A stretch of DNA of 64,000 nt from Vibrio metoecus (GTDB lineage: Bacteria; Pseudomonadota; Gammaproteobacteria; Enterobacterales; Vibrionaceae). The stretch lies in contig NZ_CP035686.1 in assembly GCF_009665255.1 (NCBI RefSeq), forward strand, positions 1,922,001 to 1,986,000. Direction: 5' to 3'. How positions within the stretch are numbered: position 1 is the first letter of the stretch; the number at the start of each line of letters is the position of its first letter. Made by a program: the position numbers and the translations under genes. The notes under the pieces were generated by a model. It was not told where the DNA came from, did not search any database, and saw only the letters and a program-made list of their open reading frames with translations. Shown here in pieces: positions 37,810 to 47,239 of this stretch.

Positions 37810-39426
37810 TTACTCGCCTGCGAACTGCGCCACCATATCACGCGCGACCGCTTCCGCAACTTTGATGCCGTCAATCCCTGCTGACAAAATACCGCCCGCA
37901 TAACCCGCGCCTTCACCAGCTGGGTAGAAGCCTTTGAGGTTGATGCTTTGGAAATCTTTGCCGCGCTTGATGCACACCGGAGATGAAGTACGCGTTTCCA
38001 CGCCAGTCAGCAAGCCATCTTCCGAGGCAAAGCCTTTGATTTGGCGATCAAACGCTGGAATCGCTTCACGAATCGCTTCTACCGCAAAGGCAGGCAGCGC
38101 TTTGGAAAGGTCGGTAAGCTTGATGCCCGGAGTGAAAGAAGGCTGTACATCGCCCAGTTCACTAGGGTTACGGCCTTTCAGGAAATCACCGATTTTCTGC
38201 GCAGGCGCATCGTAAGTTTCACCGCCCAGTTTATAAGCGTTAGCTTCCAGCTCACGTTGCAGACGAATGCCCGCCAGCGGATCGCCTGGGTAATCTTGCT
38301 CTGGCGAAATGCCGACCACAATTGCGCTGTTAGCGTTACGCTCAGCACGCGAATATTGGCTCATGCCGTTGGTGACAACGCGCCCTTCTTCAGACGTTGC
38401 TGCCACCACTGTACCGCCCGGACACATACAGAAGCTGTACACGGTGCGGCCATTTTTACAATGGTGTACCAGTTTGTAGTCTGCCGCGCCCAAAATCGGG
38501 TGCCCCGCACTGGGTCCAAAGCGCGCTTCATCAATCATGGATTGCTTGTGCTCAATGCGAAAACCGACCGAGAAAGGCTTGGCTTCCATGTACACACCAC
38601 GCGCATGCAGCATCTCAAAGGTATCACGCGCACTGTGGCCGACCGCGAGCACCACGTGACGAGATTGGATCTCTTCACCGTTGGATAGCGTCACGCCGGT
38701 GATTTGACCATCTTGCATGTGGATATCGTCAACGCGGGTGCTAAAGCGAATTTCGCCACCCAGTTCGATGATTTTTGCGCGCATTTTTTCAATCATGGTC
38801 ACCAGTTTAAAGGTACCGATGTGCGGCTTACTCACATATAAAATTTCTTCTGGCGCGCCTGCTTCAACAAACTCGGTGATCACTTTACGGCCGTAGAAGT
38901 TAGGGTCTTTGACTTGGCTGTACAACTTACCATCGGAAAACGTACCTGCACCGCCTTCACCAAACTGCACGTTAGATTCGGTATTCAGAGTACGCTTACG
39001 CCAAAAGCCGAAGGTATCTTTGGTACGCTCACGCACCTCTTTGCCGCGCTCAACAATGATCGGGTTAAAGCCCATTTGCGCCAACACTAAGCCAGCAAAC
39101 AGGCCACAAGGACCAAAACCAATCACCAGTGGACGCTCAGGTAGGTTCTCAGGTGCTTTGGCGACAAATTTGTAGGACATATCCGGCGTTGGGCGCACGT
39201 GCTGATCTTTGCTGAACTTGGCGAGCAGTTTTTCTGGGTTCGCCACTTCCACATCAACGGTGTAAATCAGTTGGATATCGCTTTTTTTACGAGCATCGTA
39301 GCCACGTCTAAACAGAGTGAAAGAGAGGACTTGCTGAGCAGGAATTTTCAACTTGGCAGCAATGGCATCAAGCAGCGCGCCTTCCTCATGGTTGAGGGGC
39401 AGCTTAAGTTCAGTTAAACGTATCAT
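37810..39426 (-). CDS. FAD-dependent dehydrogenase (NAD(P)/FAD oxidoreductase family)
   Basis: 538 residues. The N-terminal ~90 residues form a small domain (MIRLTELKLPLNHEEGALLD). A Rossmann FAD-binding motif follows (PLVIGFGPCGLFAGLVLAQM, ~residues 99-118), then FGEGGAGTFSDGKLYSQVKD, SRHVVLAVGHSARDTFEML and the C-terminal YPAGEGAGYAGGILSAGIDG. This is the uncharacterised dehydrogenase family widespread in bacteria (E. coli lacks a named member); substrate unknown. Monocistronic on the minus strand. Confidence 0.83.
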   Translation of the reverse strand: MIRLTELKLPLNHEEGALLDAIAAKLKIPAQQVLSFTLFRRGYDARKKSDIQLIYTVDVEVANPEKLLAKFSKDQHVRPTPDMSYKFVAKAPENLPERPLVIGFGPCGLFAGLVLAQMGFNPIIVERGKEVRERTKDTFGFWRKRTLNTESNVQFGEGGAGTFSDGKLYSQVKDPNFYGRKVITEFVEAGAPEEILYVSKPHIGTFKLVTMIEKMRAKIIELGGEIRFSTRVDDIHMQDGQITGVTLSNGEEIQSRHVVLAVGHSARDTFEMLHARGVYMEAKPFSVGFRIEHKQSMIDEARFGPSAGHPILGAADYKLVHHCKNGRTVYSFCMCPGGTVVAATSEEGRVVTNGMSQYSRAERNANSAIVVGISPEQDYPGDPLAGIRLQRELEANAYKLGGETYDAPAQKIGDFLKGRNPSELGDVQPSFTPGIKLTDLSKALPAFAVEAIREAIPAFDRQIKGFASEDGLLTGVETRTSSPVCIKRGKDFQSINLKGFYPAGEGAGYAGGILSAGIDGIKVAEAVARDMVAQFAGE

Positions 39427-39664
39427 GGGATGTCTCGTGGGTCATGGGTGTCTTAGCCTCACCACTGGCGTGGCGGCTCACAATGGCGCGCATTTTACGA
39501 GAATTCGCTTTCTCTGTCATATTAAAAGCTCAGATCAGGCTGGAAATAGCCACCATCGAAACAGCTTGGGTTGAATTTTAGCGGCGGCGCAGTATCATCC
39601 CCGTTCTTGATTTTTGCGTACACTGTAGGTGTACGAAACGGCTAACTAGATAGAGCGAATTGTC

Positions 39665-39988
39665 ATGGCTTTTGTCGTCACCGATAACTGTATCCAATGT
39701 AAATACACCGACTGTGTGGCGGTATGCCCCGCGGATGCGTTCCATGAAGGGCCGAACTTTATGGTGATCAACCCGATTGAGTGCATCGACTGTGGGCTGT
39801 GTGTGCCGGAATGTACCGCGCAAGCCATTTTTCAGGAAGATGAATTGGTGGGTGACCAACGGATTTTTATTGAGCTCAACGCTGAGTTGGCGGAGCATTG
39901 GCCAAATCTGACCGAAGTGAAACCGGCCATGGAAGACGCCGCAAAGTGGGATGGCGTGCCAAACAAACTGGATATGCTGGAGAAGTAA
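39665..39988 (+). CDS. fdxA: 7Fe ferredoxin FdxA
   Basis: 107 residues starting [20 protein letters not shown]. The first cluster motif is C-x2-C-x4-C-x3-CP (Cys 9, 12, 17, 21), and the second is [16 protein letters not shown], binding one 3Fe-4S and one 4Fe-4S cluster as in FdxA of proteobacteria. The C-terminal extension ([20 protein letters not shown]) is usual. Electron carrier; partner unknown. A strong terminator is 53 bases downstream. Confidence 0.95.
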   Translation: MAFVVTDNCIQCKYTDCVAVCPADAFHEGPNFMVINPIECIDCGLCVPECTAQAIFQEDELVGDQRIFIELNAELAEHWPNLTEVKPAMEDAAKWDGVPNKLDMLEK

Positions 39989-40040
39989 ACCCCAGCCGCG
40001 AACTTGAGCGTGCAGTGCATTAAGACAAAACATAGAGATG

Positions 40041-40073
40041 AAAAAAGCGTCGGACAATCCGACGCTTTTTGGT
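40041..40073. terminator. fdxA terminator
   Basis: GCGTCGGA-CAA-TCCGACGC stem with A6 before and T5 after; works in both directions for fdxA and the convergent methyltransferase gene. Confidence 0.9.
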
Positions 40074-40102
40074 TTTAGGGATATTCGTTTTAGGTAAATG
40101 GA

Positions 40103-40837
40103 TTAACTATGCTGACGGCGAATATTATCGAGAATGATCCCCGTTGCCATCGCGACATTGAGTGACTCTGCGCCACCAAAGGCTGGTATGGTGATTTTGT
40201 CTGTCACGTACTGCGCCGCTTGCTCGCGAATACCGTGTGATTCACTGCCCATCAGCAAAATGCCTTCGGCTTGAAAAGCGGTTTGATGCACGCTCACCCC
40301 TTCCAAAAATGCACCGTACACAGGCAAATTCGCCTTGGCTAAGTAGTCAGGTAAATCCACTTGGCTGACTTGTACGCGGCCAAAGCTGCCCATCGTGGCG
40401 CTGATGGTTTTCGGGTTATACGGGTCGGCGCAATCTTGGCTGGCGATGATGTGCGAAATGCCATACCAATCCGCTACCCGAATAATGGTGCCCAAGTTAC
40501 CGGGGTCGGAAACGCCATCCAACGCAATCATCAACCCTTGTGCTTTAGGCACCTCGATATATGGGATCGCCACCACCGCAATCGCGGCGTTGTTGCTCAC
40601 CAAGGTGCTGACTTTGGTTAAATCATCCAAGGTCGCTTCAATACACTCAAAACCCGCTAAGGCTTGTGCGTGCTCGGCGAGAAACTCGGCGGTCGCAAAA
40701 ATGTGTTGTACTTTCAGCGTGCTGTTGATCAGCTCTAGGACGTTTTTCTCGCCCTGAACCAGAAATAAGCCGTGCGCTTTGCGCTGTTTCTTCTGCCCTA
40801 AAGCGCGAATCAATTTGAGTTGGGTTTTCGAAATCAT
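40103..40837 (-). CDS. SpoU/TrmH family RNA 2'-O-methyltransferase
   Basis: 244 residues from MISKTQLKLIRALGQKKQRK; the open frame extends 13 codons further but those are not typical. An N-terminal L30-like substrate domain (HGLFLVQGEKNVLELI) is followed by the trefoil-knot SPOUT domain with LDGVSDPGNLGTIIRVADWY (~residues 100-119), ILLMGSESHGIREQAAQYV and IPAFGGAESLNVAMATGIIL. It methylates ribose in tRNA or rRNA using SAM; the exact target cannot be read from sequence. Confidence 0.9.
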   Translation of the reverse strand: MISKTQLKLIRALGQKKQRKAHGLFLVQGEKNVLELINSTLKVQHIFATAEFLAEHAQALAGFECIEATLDDLTKVSTLVSNNAAIAVVAIPYIEVPKAQGLMIALDGVSDPGNLGTIIRVADWYGISHIIASQDCADPYNPKTISATMGSFGRVQVSQVDLPDYLAKANLPVYGAFLEGVSVHQTAFQAEGILLMGSESHGIREQAAQYVTDKITIPAFGGAESLNVAMATGIILDNIRRQHS

Positions 40838-40950
40838 GGTGCTGTCCGAGATAAATGCCGGCGAATTATAGTGCAAAGCCCCTACGAGCTAAAGGGGCGC
40901 GTAGGAGAAGCCATCAAACCAACACAATCACAGCTTTCGATTGCCAAGGG

Positions 40951-41349
40951 CTAGGCTTGAGCAAACTCGCCTAACGCTTGTAATGCCTGCTGCGCTTTCT
41001 CTTTTTGCACGAAAATATGGTCGTGGTAATAACCTGCAATCACATTGGCACTGATGCCATGCTCAGCAAGCTTAGTGGCAAACGCGGCGGTTAACCCGAC
41101 TGCTTCCAAACTGGAATGCACAGTTAAGGTGATCAAACTAAACAACGCGCTGCTCTCCAGCCCTGCTTGCTGCGCCTTTTCAGCTTCCAACACTAACGTC
41201 AACCCTTCTGGCTCACGAAAAGTGGCGATAGGCTCTAAAGATAAATAGTCACTCAATGTCCCATTGACTGTGCAGAACACGTAATCGCCCGCCATCAGCT
41301 CTGGCGACATGGATTGCAACAACAATTCTAAGTTTTTGATTCCTGACAT
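40951..41349 (-). CDS. ACT-domain protein (DUF2241-like)
   Basis: 132 residues. The N-terminal part LLLQSMSPELMAGDYVFCTV and LSLEPIATFREPEGLTLVLE, then ALFSLITLTVHSSLEAVGLT and ANVIAGYYHDHIFVQKEKAQ, match small proteins with paired ACT-like folds that bind amino acids (DUF2241, CASTOR-like). Likely a ligand-sensing regulator; partner unknown. Single gene with RBS GAGGAAAA. Confidence 0.8.
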   Translation of the reverse strand: MSGIKNLELLLQSMSPELMAGDYVFCTVNGTLSDYLSLEPIATFREPEGLTLVLEAEKAQQAGLESSALFSLITLTVHSSLEAVGLTAAFATKLAEHGISANVIAGYYHDHIFVQKEKAQQALQALGEFAQA

Positions 41350-41483
41350 TTTTCCTCACTTACTCTCTAGATCTTTTGCTTGGCAGGCAGGATAGAAAAG
41401 CTCGCATCATAAGTATATGGAATATTTTTAATCCATAATCAGTTCTACTAATACTTGTGGCATTAAGCCCTGTTATACCGAAA

Positions 41484-41591
41484 CTACTTGGAGTTGCAGG
41501 TAGACGGCAAGTAAGTTCATCCCCATGAGCATAGATAAACGATGTGATTGGGGTGAACGAACGTAGCCAACACCACTGCAGCTTCAAATAG
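41484..41591. repeat. ERIC (intergenic repeat unit) element, copy 2
   Basis: Begins CTACTTGGAGTTGCAG and ends CTGCAGCTTCAAATAG, an imperfect palindrome. Internal segments GTTCATCCCCATGAGCATAG and GTGATTGGGGTGAACGAACG correspond to ERIC primer regions. Same orientation and length class as copy 1 at 10114-10220, mostly identical to it by eye. It fills the gap between the ACT-protein gene and the citG terminator. Confidence 0.87.
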
Positions 41592-41640
41592 GAAGGGGAT
41601 ATTCAGACAATCATAACTGCGTGATTTAAGAAAAATGCAA

Positions 41641-41668
41641 TAAAAAGCCCTGCTATCGAGGCAGGGCA
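41641..41668 (-). terminator. Terminator of the citCDEFXG operon
   Basis: On the minus strand GCCCTGCCTCGATAGCAGGGC folds into a seven-base-pair stem followed by T5. It is 28 bases after the citG stop. Confidence 0.88.
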
Positions 41669-41695
41669 GTATGAAAAATGGAATAACCGGTAAGC

Positions 41696-42637
41696 TTAGT
41701 GACGCACTTTAAATAACTGCACCAATTCGTAAATAAGCCAAGTGGCGGCCAATAAATCGGCGCTGCCGCCGGGGCTTAAGTGTTTTTCAATCAGCGCGCT
41801 ATCAAGCGCGGTGAGGGCTTGTTCGATTTCTTGATATAAAAAGCCACCTTGGGCGAGCAGTTGCTGCGCTTGTTCTTGCACAAAATGTAGCCCTTCTAAC
41901 CCACCCCGTGAAACAAGATTGCTGTCGTTATTGTTGGCCATCAACACCAATAAGGTATGCCACAAGGCTTGCTCGGTGCTGGCACCTTTGGTTAAACAGG
42001 CTTGGTAGGCTGGCAGCGCATGTTGCATCACCATCGCAAGGCCTGAAGCAGCTTCACCGCGTGCGCCAGTCAAACCATACTGGCGATAAATGCGCTCGCC
42101 TGCGGTTTCAGGTTCACAATCACGCTTGGCTTTTAGCTCATCGATAACCAAAAACTGGCACGCTTGGCGAATGGTTTCACCTATATGCTGCGCATCGATT
42201 TTGAGTTGATTGGCTTTAAGCCACCCCACCGAGCCGCAAATAAGCCCCAAGATGAAAATCATCCCTTTGTGGGTATTCACCCCTTGTGTGGCCGCAAACA
42301 TAGCTTGCTCAGCTTCTATGCCAATCGGGCGTAAGGCGCTCAGTAGCTGAGCTGCCGGATTTCCCGCACTCTCCCAACCAGCACTGACAAAAGAGTGCAG
42401 ATAAGGCGCGATCGCCTCGGCGCTGGCGATAAAAGTGTTGAGATCCATATCGCGGTGCGCGCCATTATTGGCGGTATCCACCAAACCCGGTTTAGGGGTG
42501 AGATGCACCTCCAACATCATGGCATGGTAGGCCAGATGCCCCACTAAGCGGGGCAGGCTGAAGGTCTTTGAACCTGAAGAGGAAGACGCTTGGCTAGGCA
42601 GTTCAAACAGCAGATCAAGCGCAGCAGGAATAGTCAT
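41696..42637 (-). CDS. citG: Triphosphoribosyl-dephospho-CoA synthase CitG
   Basis: 313 residues; makes the precursor of the citrate lyase prosthetic group from dephospho-CoA and ATP. Diagnostic LEVHLTPKPGLVDTANNGAH (~residues 43-62), GVNTHKGMIFILGLICG (~120), EAASGLAMVMQHALPAY and HLSPGGSADLLAATWLIYEL at the C-terminus. GAGGAGATG lies before the start, and the citX stop is 23 bases inside citG. Last gene of the operon. Confidence 0.94.
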   Translation of the reverse strand: MTIPAALDLLFELPSQASSSSGSKTFSLPRLVGHLAYHAMMLEVHLTPKPGLVDTANNGAHRDMDLNTFIASAEAIAPYLHSFVSAGWESAGNPAAQLLSALRPIGIEAEQAMFAATQGVNTHKGMIFILGLICGSVGWLKANQLKIDAQHIGETIRQACQFLVIDELKAKRDCEPETAGERIYRQYGLTGARGEAASGLAMVMQHALPAYQACLTKGASTEQALWHTLLVLMANNNDSNLVSRGGLEGLHFVQEQAQQLLAQGGFLYQEIEQALTALDSALIEKHLSPGGSADLLAATWLIYELVQLFKVRH

Positions 42638-43151
42638 GCGTCATCTCCTCAATTTTTGCCAGCAAAGCTTCGACACTGTGCCGCCGTGAGCGAGCACAGA
42701 TCACCGCATCGCGTTCACACAGCAGGCAGCGCCGTCTTGGCAACTGCGCACCTTGGCGCGAAATAATATGTCCATCGACATCAATCACATCCAGATCCAT
42801 CAGTCGCCCCAGCGGGTGCTCGCGTTCAATCTTCATCATGGCTTTTTTCAACATGCTGGCCGATGGAACCTGAATCACCACAAAGGCTTCCGGCCCGGTT
42901 TTTTCCACCAGCAACTGACAAGCCACTTGCCGCCAACCCGTTTGCTGACACAGTTCTTGAATGGCACGCATACCTGCATCCATCACGGTTTGGCTGGCAG
43001 CGTTGAGCTTAACCGCGCCCGGCATGTTAACCGTGAAAGAAACCAGAGGCAGTGAATGGCGTTTTAGCCACTCACCTTGTTGCCGAACCCGCACTTCTTT
43101 ACGCAGAAGGAGCTGGTCCAGACTGACTGAAAGATCCGGATGGTGACTCAT
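42615..43151 (-). CDS. citX: Apo-citrate lyase phosphoribosyl-dephospho-CoA transferase CitX
   Basis: 178 residues; transfers the phosphoribosyl-dephospho-CoA group to the acyl carrier subunit CitD. Recognised from VSLDQLLLRKEVRVRQQGEW, SLPLVSFTVNMPGAVKLNAA and the Cys/Arg-rich RRRCLLCERDAVICARSRRH near residue 140. The start overlaps the citF stop (ATGA) and the stop overlaps citG. Separate CitX and CitG is the arrangement in many gammaproteobacterial clusters. Confidence 0.93.
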   Translation of the reverse strand: MSHHPDLSVSLDQLLLRKEVRVRQQGEWLKRHSLPLVSFTVNMPGAVKLNAASQTVMDAGMRAIQELCQQTGWRQVACQLLVEKTGPEAFVVIQVPSASMLKKAMMKIEREHPLGRLMDLDVIDVDGHIISRQGAQLPRRRCLLCERDAVICARSRRHSVEALLAKIEEMTHDYSCCA

Positions 43152-44677
43152 AGGCTTTTTACCTGCTTGATAACATCAATGATCGAACCGTCACGGTAGT
43201 GAACAAAGGCAACGGTTTTGTCTTCAAATTGCAACGGCTGGGGTTTGCCCGTCAGCAACTCGGCACGCTGTTGCAACGCTTCAATCTCGACAACGGGCAG
43301 TTGCGCCGCGATGAAATGTGCTTTCAGTTCGGGACGATTAGGGTTAACCGCGATACCTTGATCCGTCACCAACACATCGATGGTGGATCCTGGGGTGATG
43401 ACGTTAGTGACCTTCTCGACCACGGTCGGAATGCGGCCACGTACCAAAGGCGCCACAATAATCGATAAGTTTGCCGCCGCCGCCGTGTCGCAGTGGCCGC
43501 CGGATGCACCGCGAATTACCCCATCAGAGCCGGTGATCACGTTAACGTTAAACTGGGTATCAATCTCCAGCGCACTCAAGATAACCACATCCAGCCTATC
43601 CACCGCCGCCCCTTTCGAGCTTGGGTTGGCGTATTCGTTAGCAGAGATTTCCAGATGATGCGGATTGCGCGCTAACGAGCCCGCCGCCACCGAATCGAAA
43701 CACTGCACATCGAGCAAGTAATCAATCAGCCCCTGCTCATGCATGTCGACCATGGTTGCGGTGATACCACCGAGAGCGAAAGAAGCGCGAATGTCTTGGC
43801 GCAGCATCTTCTCTTTCAAAAAGCGCGCAACCGCGAGCGATGCACCGCCCGAACCAGTCTGCATTGAAAAACCATCATAGAAATAGCCAGAATGCTCGAT
43901 GACTTCTGCAGCGCGTTTGGCAATCAACAGCTCGCGTGGGTTGGTGGTCATGCGCGTGGCATCCCCACCGATTTTGCTTGGGTCGCCCACTTCGGCTACT
44001 TGCACCACCGCATCAACACGATCTTGAGTAATCGATGCAGGGAAATTCGGGAAACCGACGATCGCTTCGGTCAGCATCACCACTTTTTCAGCGTGTTCGG
44101 CATCGACTTTGGCATAACCGAGTGAGCCACAATTGGATTTGCCTTTAAAGCCGTTAGCGTTGCCAAATTCATCGCAACAAGGCACACCAATAAATGCCAT
44201 GTCGATGTACAGCTCACCGCTTTGGATCAAATGCACACGACCACCGTGCGAGTGAATATGTACTGGCTCATCAAGCAGGCCGTTAGAAATGCTGTCAGCC
44301 AGCGCTCCACGGATCCCTGAGGTGTAAATCTTGCTCACTACGCCGTTTTTGATGTGTTCAATCAAAGGCGAATGACAAGAGGTGAGCGAGCTTGAGGCGA
44401 GCGTGAGGTTTTTAATCCCCAATTCAGCAATCACCTCCATCACCAGATTGACGGTTTTATCGCCGCCACGAAACGCATGGTGGAAAGAGATGGTCATGCC
44501 ATCTTTTAAGCCAAGATCAACAATCGCTTCGCGGATCGAGCTTTTCACTTTGCGGCTTTTTTTCGCTTGCTCATCGTGCAGATGCGGCGTGATCGCGTGC
44601 GCTTGGGTGTAAGGCGTCAACGCGTAGCGTTCCACTTCCAGCACAGACAGAGGGTTATTTAATGTATTGATACTCAT
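43148..44677 (-). CDS. citF: Citrate lyase alpha subunit (citrate:acetyl-ACP transferase)
   Basis: 509 residues from MSINTLNNPLSVLEVERY at 44677, 10 bases after the citE stop; an in-frame GTG-type extension upstream would run into citE. It exchanges acetyl for citryl on the CitD prosthetic group. Family features: RKVKSSIREAIVDLGLKDGM, TISFHHAFRGGDKTVNLVM, FGNANGFKGKSNCGSLGYA, MQTGSGGASLAVARFL and IRGASGGHCDTAAAANLSII. Confidence 0.96.
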   Translation of the reverse strand: MSINTLNNPLSVLEVERYALTPYTQAHAITPHLHDEQAKKSRKVKSSIREAIVDLGLKDGMTISFHHAFRGGDKTVNLVMEVIAELGIKNLTLASSSLTSCHSPLIEHIKNGVVSKIYTSGIRGALADSISNGLLDEPVHIHSHGGRVHLIQSGELYIDMAFIGVPCCDEFGNANGFKGKSNCGSLGYAKVDAEHAEKVVMLTEAIVGFPNFPASITQDRVDAVVQVAEVGDPSKIGGDATRMTTNPRELLIAKRAAEVIEHSGYFYDGFSMQTGSGGASLAVARFLKEKMLRQDIRASFALGGITATMVDMHEQGLIDYLLDVQCFDSVAAGSLARNPHHLEISANEYANPSSKGAAVDRLDVVILSALEIDTQFNVNVITGSDGVIRGASGGHCDTAAAANLSIIVAPLVRGRIPTVVEKVTNVITPGSTIDVLVTDQGIAVNPNRPELKAHFIAAQLPVVEIEALQQRAELLTGKPQPLQFEDKTVAFVHYRDGSIIDVIKQVKSL

Positions 44678-44687
44678 GAGATGACCT

Positions 44688-45563
44688 TTAGTGTTTGATG
44701 CCGGATTCAGCACGTTGCAGTGTCCAACGTGCGCGTTCGATGATGGGGCCATCGACCATTTTGCCGTTAAGGGAAACCACGCCTAGCCCTTTCGCCGCGG
44801 CTTCTTCAGCGGCTTCGATGACTGCGATGGCGTGATCGACCTCTTTTTGCGTTGGAGCAAACACGTTGTGCAGCAAGTCAATCTGGCGCGGGTTAATCAG
44901 TGATTTGCCATCAAAGCCAAGCTGTTTGATGTGCTCCGCTTCACGCAAAAATCCCTCTTCGTTATTGGCATCGGAATAGACGGTATCAAACGCCATGATC
45001 CCGGCAGCACGCGCCGCTTGCAGAATGGAGCAGCGTGCAAACAGCAGCTCAATCCCTTCCGCTGAACGCTGCGTGCGCAGATCGCGCACATAGTCTTCCG
45101 CGCCAAGCGCAATCCCAATCAGGCGGCGTGAGCTAAAGGCAATCTCAACCGCGTTGTTGATGCCTTGCGCGCTTTCAATCGCGGCCAACATACGCGTGCT
45201 ACCCACTTCACGTCCGCATTCACGCTCGATCTGCTCGATGACTTTTTCCATCTCAATCACATCGTTGGCGTTATCGGTTTTCGGCAGACGCACCACTTTG
45301 GCTCCGCCGCGCACCACGGCATTAAGGTCTTTGATGCCGAATTCAGAATCGAGCGGATTGACCCGCACCACGGTTTCCATCTCTTGGTACATAGGGTGTT
45401 GCAGCGCATGGAACACCAACATCCGCGCGGTGTCTTTTTCACGCAGCGCGACCGAGTCTTCCAGATCGAACATGATCGAATCAGGTTGATAGATAAAGGT
45501 GTTGCTGAGCATGGCGGCATTCGCGCCCGGCACAAATAACATACTGCGACGAAGTTTGGTCAT
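44688..45563 (-). CDS. citE: Citrate lyase beta subunit (citryl-ACP lyase)
   Basis: 291 residues from [20 protein letters not shown] at 45563; cleaves citryl-ACP to oxaloacetate and acetyl-ACP. HpcH/HpaI aldolase TIM barrel with [17 protein letters not shown] (~residues 34-50), [33 protein letters not shown] and [18 protein letters not shown]. The start overlaps the citD stop (ATGA), so the subunits are made together. Downstream citF follows after 10 bases. Confidence 0.97.
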   Translation of the reverse strand: MTKLRRSMLFVPGANAAMLSNTFIYQPDSIMFDLEDSVALREKDTARMLVFHALQHPMYQEMETVVRVNPLDSEFGIKDLNAVVRGGAKVVRLPKTDNANDVIEMEKVIEQIERECGREVGSTRMLAAIESAQGINNAVEIAFSSRRLIGIALGAEDYVRDLRTQRSAEGIELLFARCSILQAARAAGIMAFDTVYSDANNEEGFLREAEHIKQLGFDGKSLINPRQIDLLHNVFAPTQKEVDHAIAVIEAAEEAAAKGLGVVSLNGKMVDGPIIERARWTLQRAESGIKH

Positions 45564-45856
45564 GATAGTTGGCTCCACTCAATGTTCTGAACATCACAAG
45601 CGCGCATCACCGCCGCCTGTACGCGCGCGCGGATCACACAATCCAGTGCGCCTTTGTCTTCGATGGTGACCAGCGCATCGTGCACTTGCATCGCATCGAG
45701 AGTGTGCAGCACGACCTGACGAATCGCATGACCAAATTGCTGTTCGACGGTACTGTCTAACACCAGTTCAATACCGCCATCGTTATTGGGTTCAATCCGA
45801 ACCTGAAGATCACTGGATTCCAGTGTTCCCGCAAAGGCGGGATGGGCAATTTTCAT
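45560..45856 (-). CDS. citD: Citrate lyase acyl carrier protein, gamma subunit
   Basis: 98 residues starting [20 protein letters not shown]. It carries the phosphoribosyl-dephospho-CoA group on a Ser in the SSDLQVR stretch (Ser ~14). [19 protein letters not shown] and [18 protein letters not shown] are family typical. Between citC (51 bases upstream) and citE (overlap). Full length for CitD. Confidence 0.95.
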   Translation of the reverse strand: MKIAHPAFAGTLESSDLQVRIEPNNDGGIELVLDSTVEQQFGHAIRQVVLHTLDAMQVHDALVTIEDKGALDCVIRARVQAAVMRACDVQNIEWSQLS

Positions 45857-45907
45857 GGGTACAACCTTGTTAATGAGTTATTGGATAAAACAGTGTCAGC
45901 ACCGCGC

Positions 45908-46963
45908 TCATACCGCTAACAGTTGCGGTGCGGTCTGTAGCGAATGTTCCACATAGTGCTGGCAAAGGTAGGAATAGGTCGTTTTCGGCACGAGATCGGC
46001 AATCGCAGCAACGCCAAATTGTTTGAGCAAGTAACGCACGCGCGATGCGGAGATCGGCTGCGAGGCTTGTTGACTGCGCTCAATTTCAACGACTTGGATC
46101 GGCGCACTAACATCGTGCTCTTCTTCCAACCAGCGGCGCATGGCTTGGTTGTAGTGACGCGTCACCGTACAAATCGGCTCACTGCCGACAAAGCGGTGCG
46201 TAATGCCAAGGGCAGGCGCGATAGAATGGCGAAAAATACTTAAATCCAGCGCGGTATGGGATTGATTGACCACTTGCTGATCTTTAATAAAATAACTGGG
46301 GAAGGTCGCGCGTGAAATAATATAATCTGATCCGGAATGAATAGTTAAATTCAATAAATGTTTACTACCCGCCTTAATCATGGCCATGCGATCAGCGTAA
46401 GAAAAATCTTTATTCTCTGCTTTTACAACAAATAAATGCACCCAGTCACATTGTTCACAGGCTTGTTCAATTAAATATTGATGACCTAGGGTAAATGGAT
46501 TGGCATTCATCACGATACTGCCAATTTTACGCCCAGACATTTTTAATAACTGCAACTGTTTGCAATAAACAGAAAGGCGATTAGGGCTATTTTCTAATAA
46601 AGCAATATGCGGTTCGACTTTATCGACCAAGAAAAAACCACACTGTCTAAATAAATCAATATTGGCTGGCTTAGTAAATAGAAAGAGTGAAAAACGCCCC
46701 ATTTCATAAGCGAAGTTGGTTAATTCGGTCATCAGTTTGAGCGCAAAACCAGTGCCTTGCAGCGCAGGAGAAACCGCGATGGACTTCAATACATGCCCTG
46801 CAATTCCACCGCAAGCGATGATTTGGTTTGTGCCATAAGCCACCACAAAATGCTCTACATCGTCATCCACGGTCAACTGATGCTGGCAGAGAAACTCTTT
46901 GATCTGCAATAGCTTGGTTCGATTCTTGGTTGAAACTCGCGAGAAGGTATAAATATCCACCAT
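45908..46963 (-). CDS. citC: Citrate lyase ligase CitC
   Basis: 351 residues from MVDIYTFSRVSTKNRTKLLQ at 46963, with GAGGAAG as RBS; the GTG five codons earlier overlaps that RBS. It acetylates the CitD prosthetic group using acetate and ATP, activating the lyase. N-terminal GNAT-like domain (CGGIAGHVLKSIAVSPALQG, ~residues 54-73) and C-terminal nucleotidyltransferase with IGSIVMNANPFTLGHQYLIE and SASRVRYLLKQFG. First gene of the operon, divergent from citS. Confidence 0.95.
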   Translation of the reverse strand: MVDIYTFSRVSTKNRTKLLQIKEFLCQHQLTVDDDVEHFVVAYGTNQIIACGGIAGHVLKSIAVSPALQGTGFALKLMTELTNFAYEMGRFSLFLFTKPANIDLFRQCGFFLVDKVEPHIALLENSPNRLSVYCKQLQLLKMSGRKIGSIVMNANPFTLGHQYLIEQACEQCDWVHLFVVKAENKDFSYADRMAMIKAGSKHLLNLTIHSGSDYIISRATFPSYFIKDQQVVNQSHTALDLSIFRHSIAPALGITHRFVGSEPICTVTRHYNQAMRRWLEEEHDVSAPIQVVEIERSQQASQPISASRVRYLLKQFGVAAIADLVPKTTYSYLCQHYVEHSLQTAPQLLAV

Positions 46964-47239
46964 GGTCGGCTTCCTCACCTATTTTTTCTGGCTTTATTAT
47001 CTAAATTCAGCCTAAAAGGTTTAATGAGGGTAATCACTTTATTTCCCGCCGTTAACGCTCTTTATGGTTTTAATGAATTTAACTCTTATCTCTTTGATTT
47101 TTAATTTTATTTTAAATTTAAACCATAAAAACCATTGAGATTTTTAAAGCCACTGGTTTGGATGACTATTTTCACAATTATCACTGACTATTTTATTTAA
47201 TGTAGTAAAGGTCTTAATAACCTCATTGGACATGGAATT
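46964..47239. promoter_or_regulatory. Divergent citC/citS control region
   Basis: 276 bases, strongly AT-rich around 47095-47130 (TTTTATTTTAAATTTAAACC). CitB-type regulators are known to bind AT-rich sites in the citC-citS interval of Klebsiella, so this is the expected CitB target. No single consensus box stands out to me. The citS RBS (GGACATGGAATT) ends it. Confidence 0.55.
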
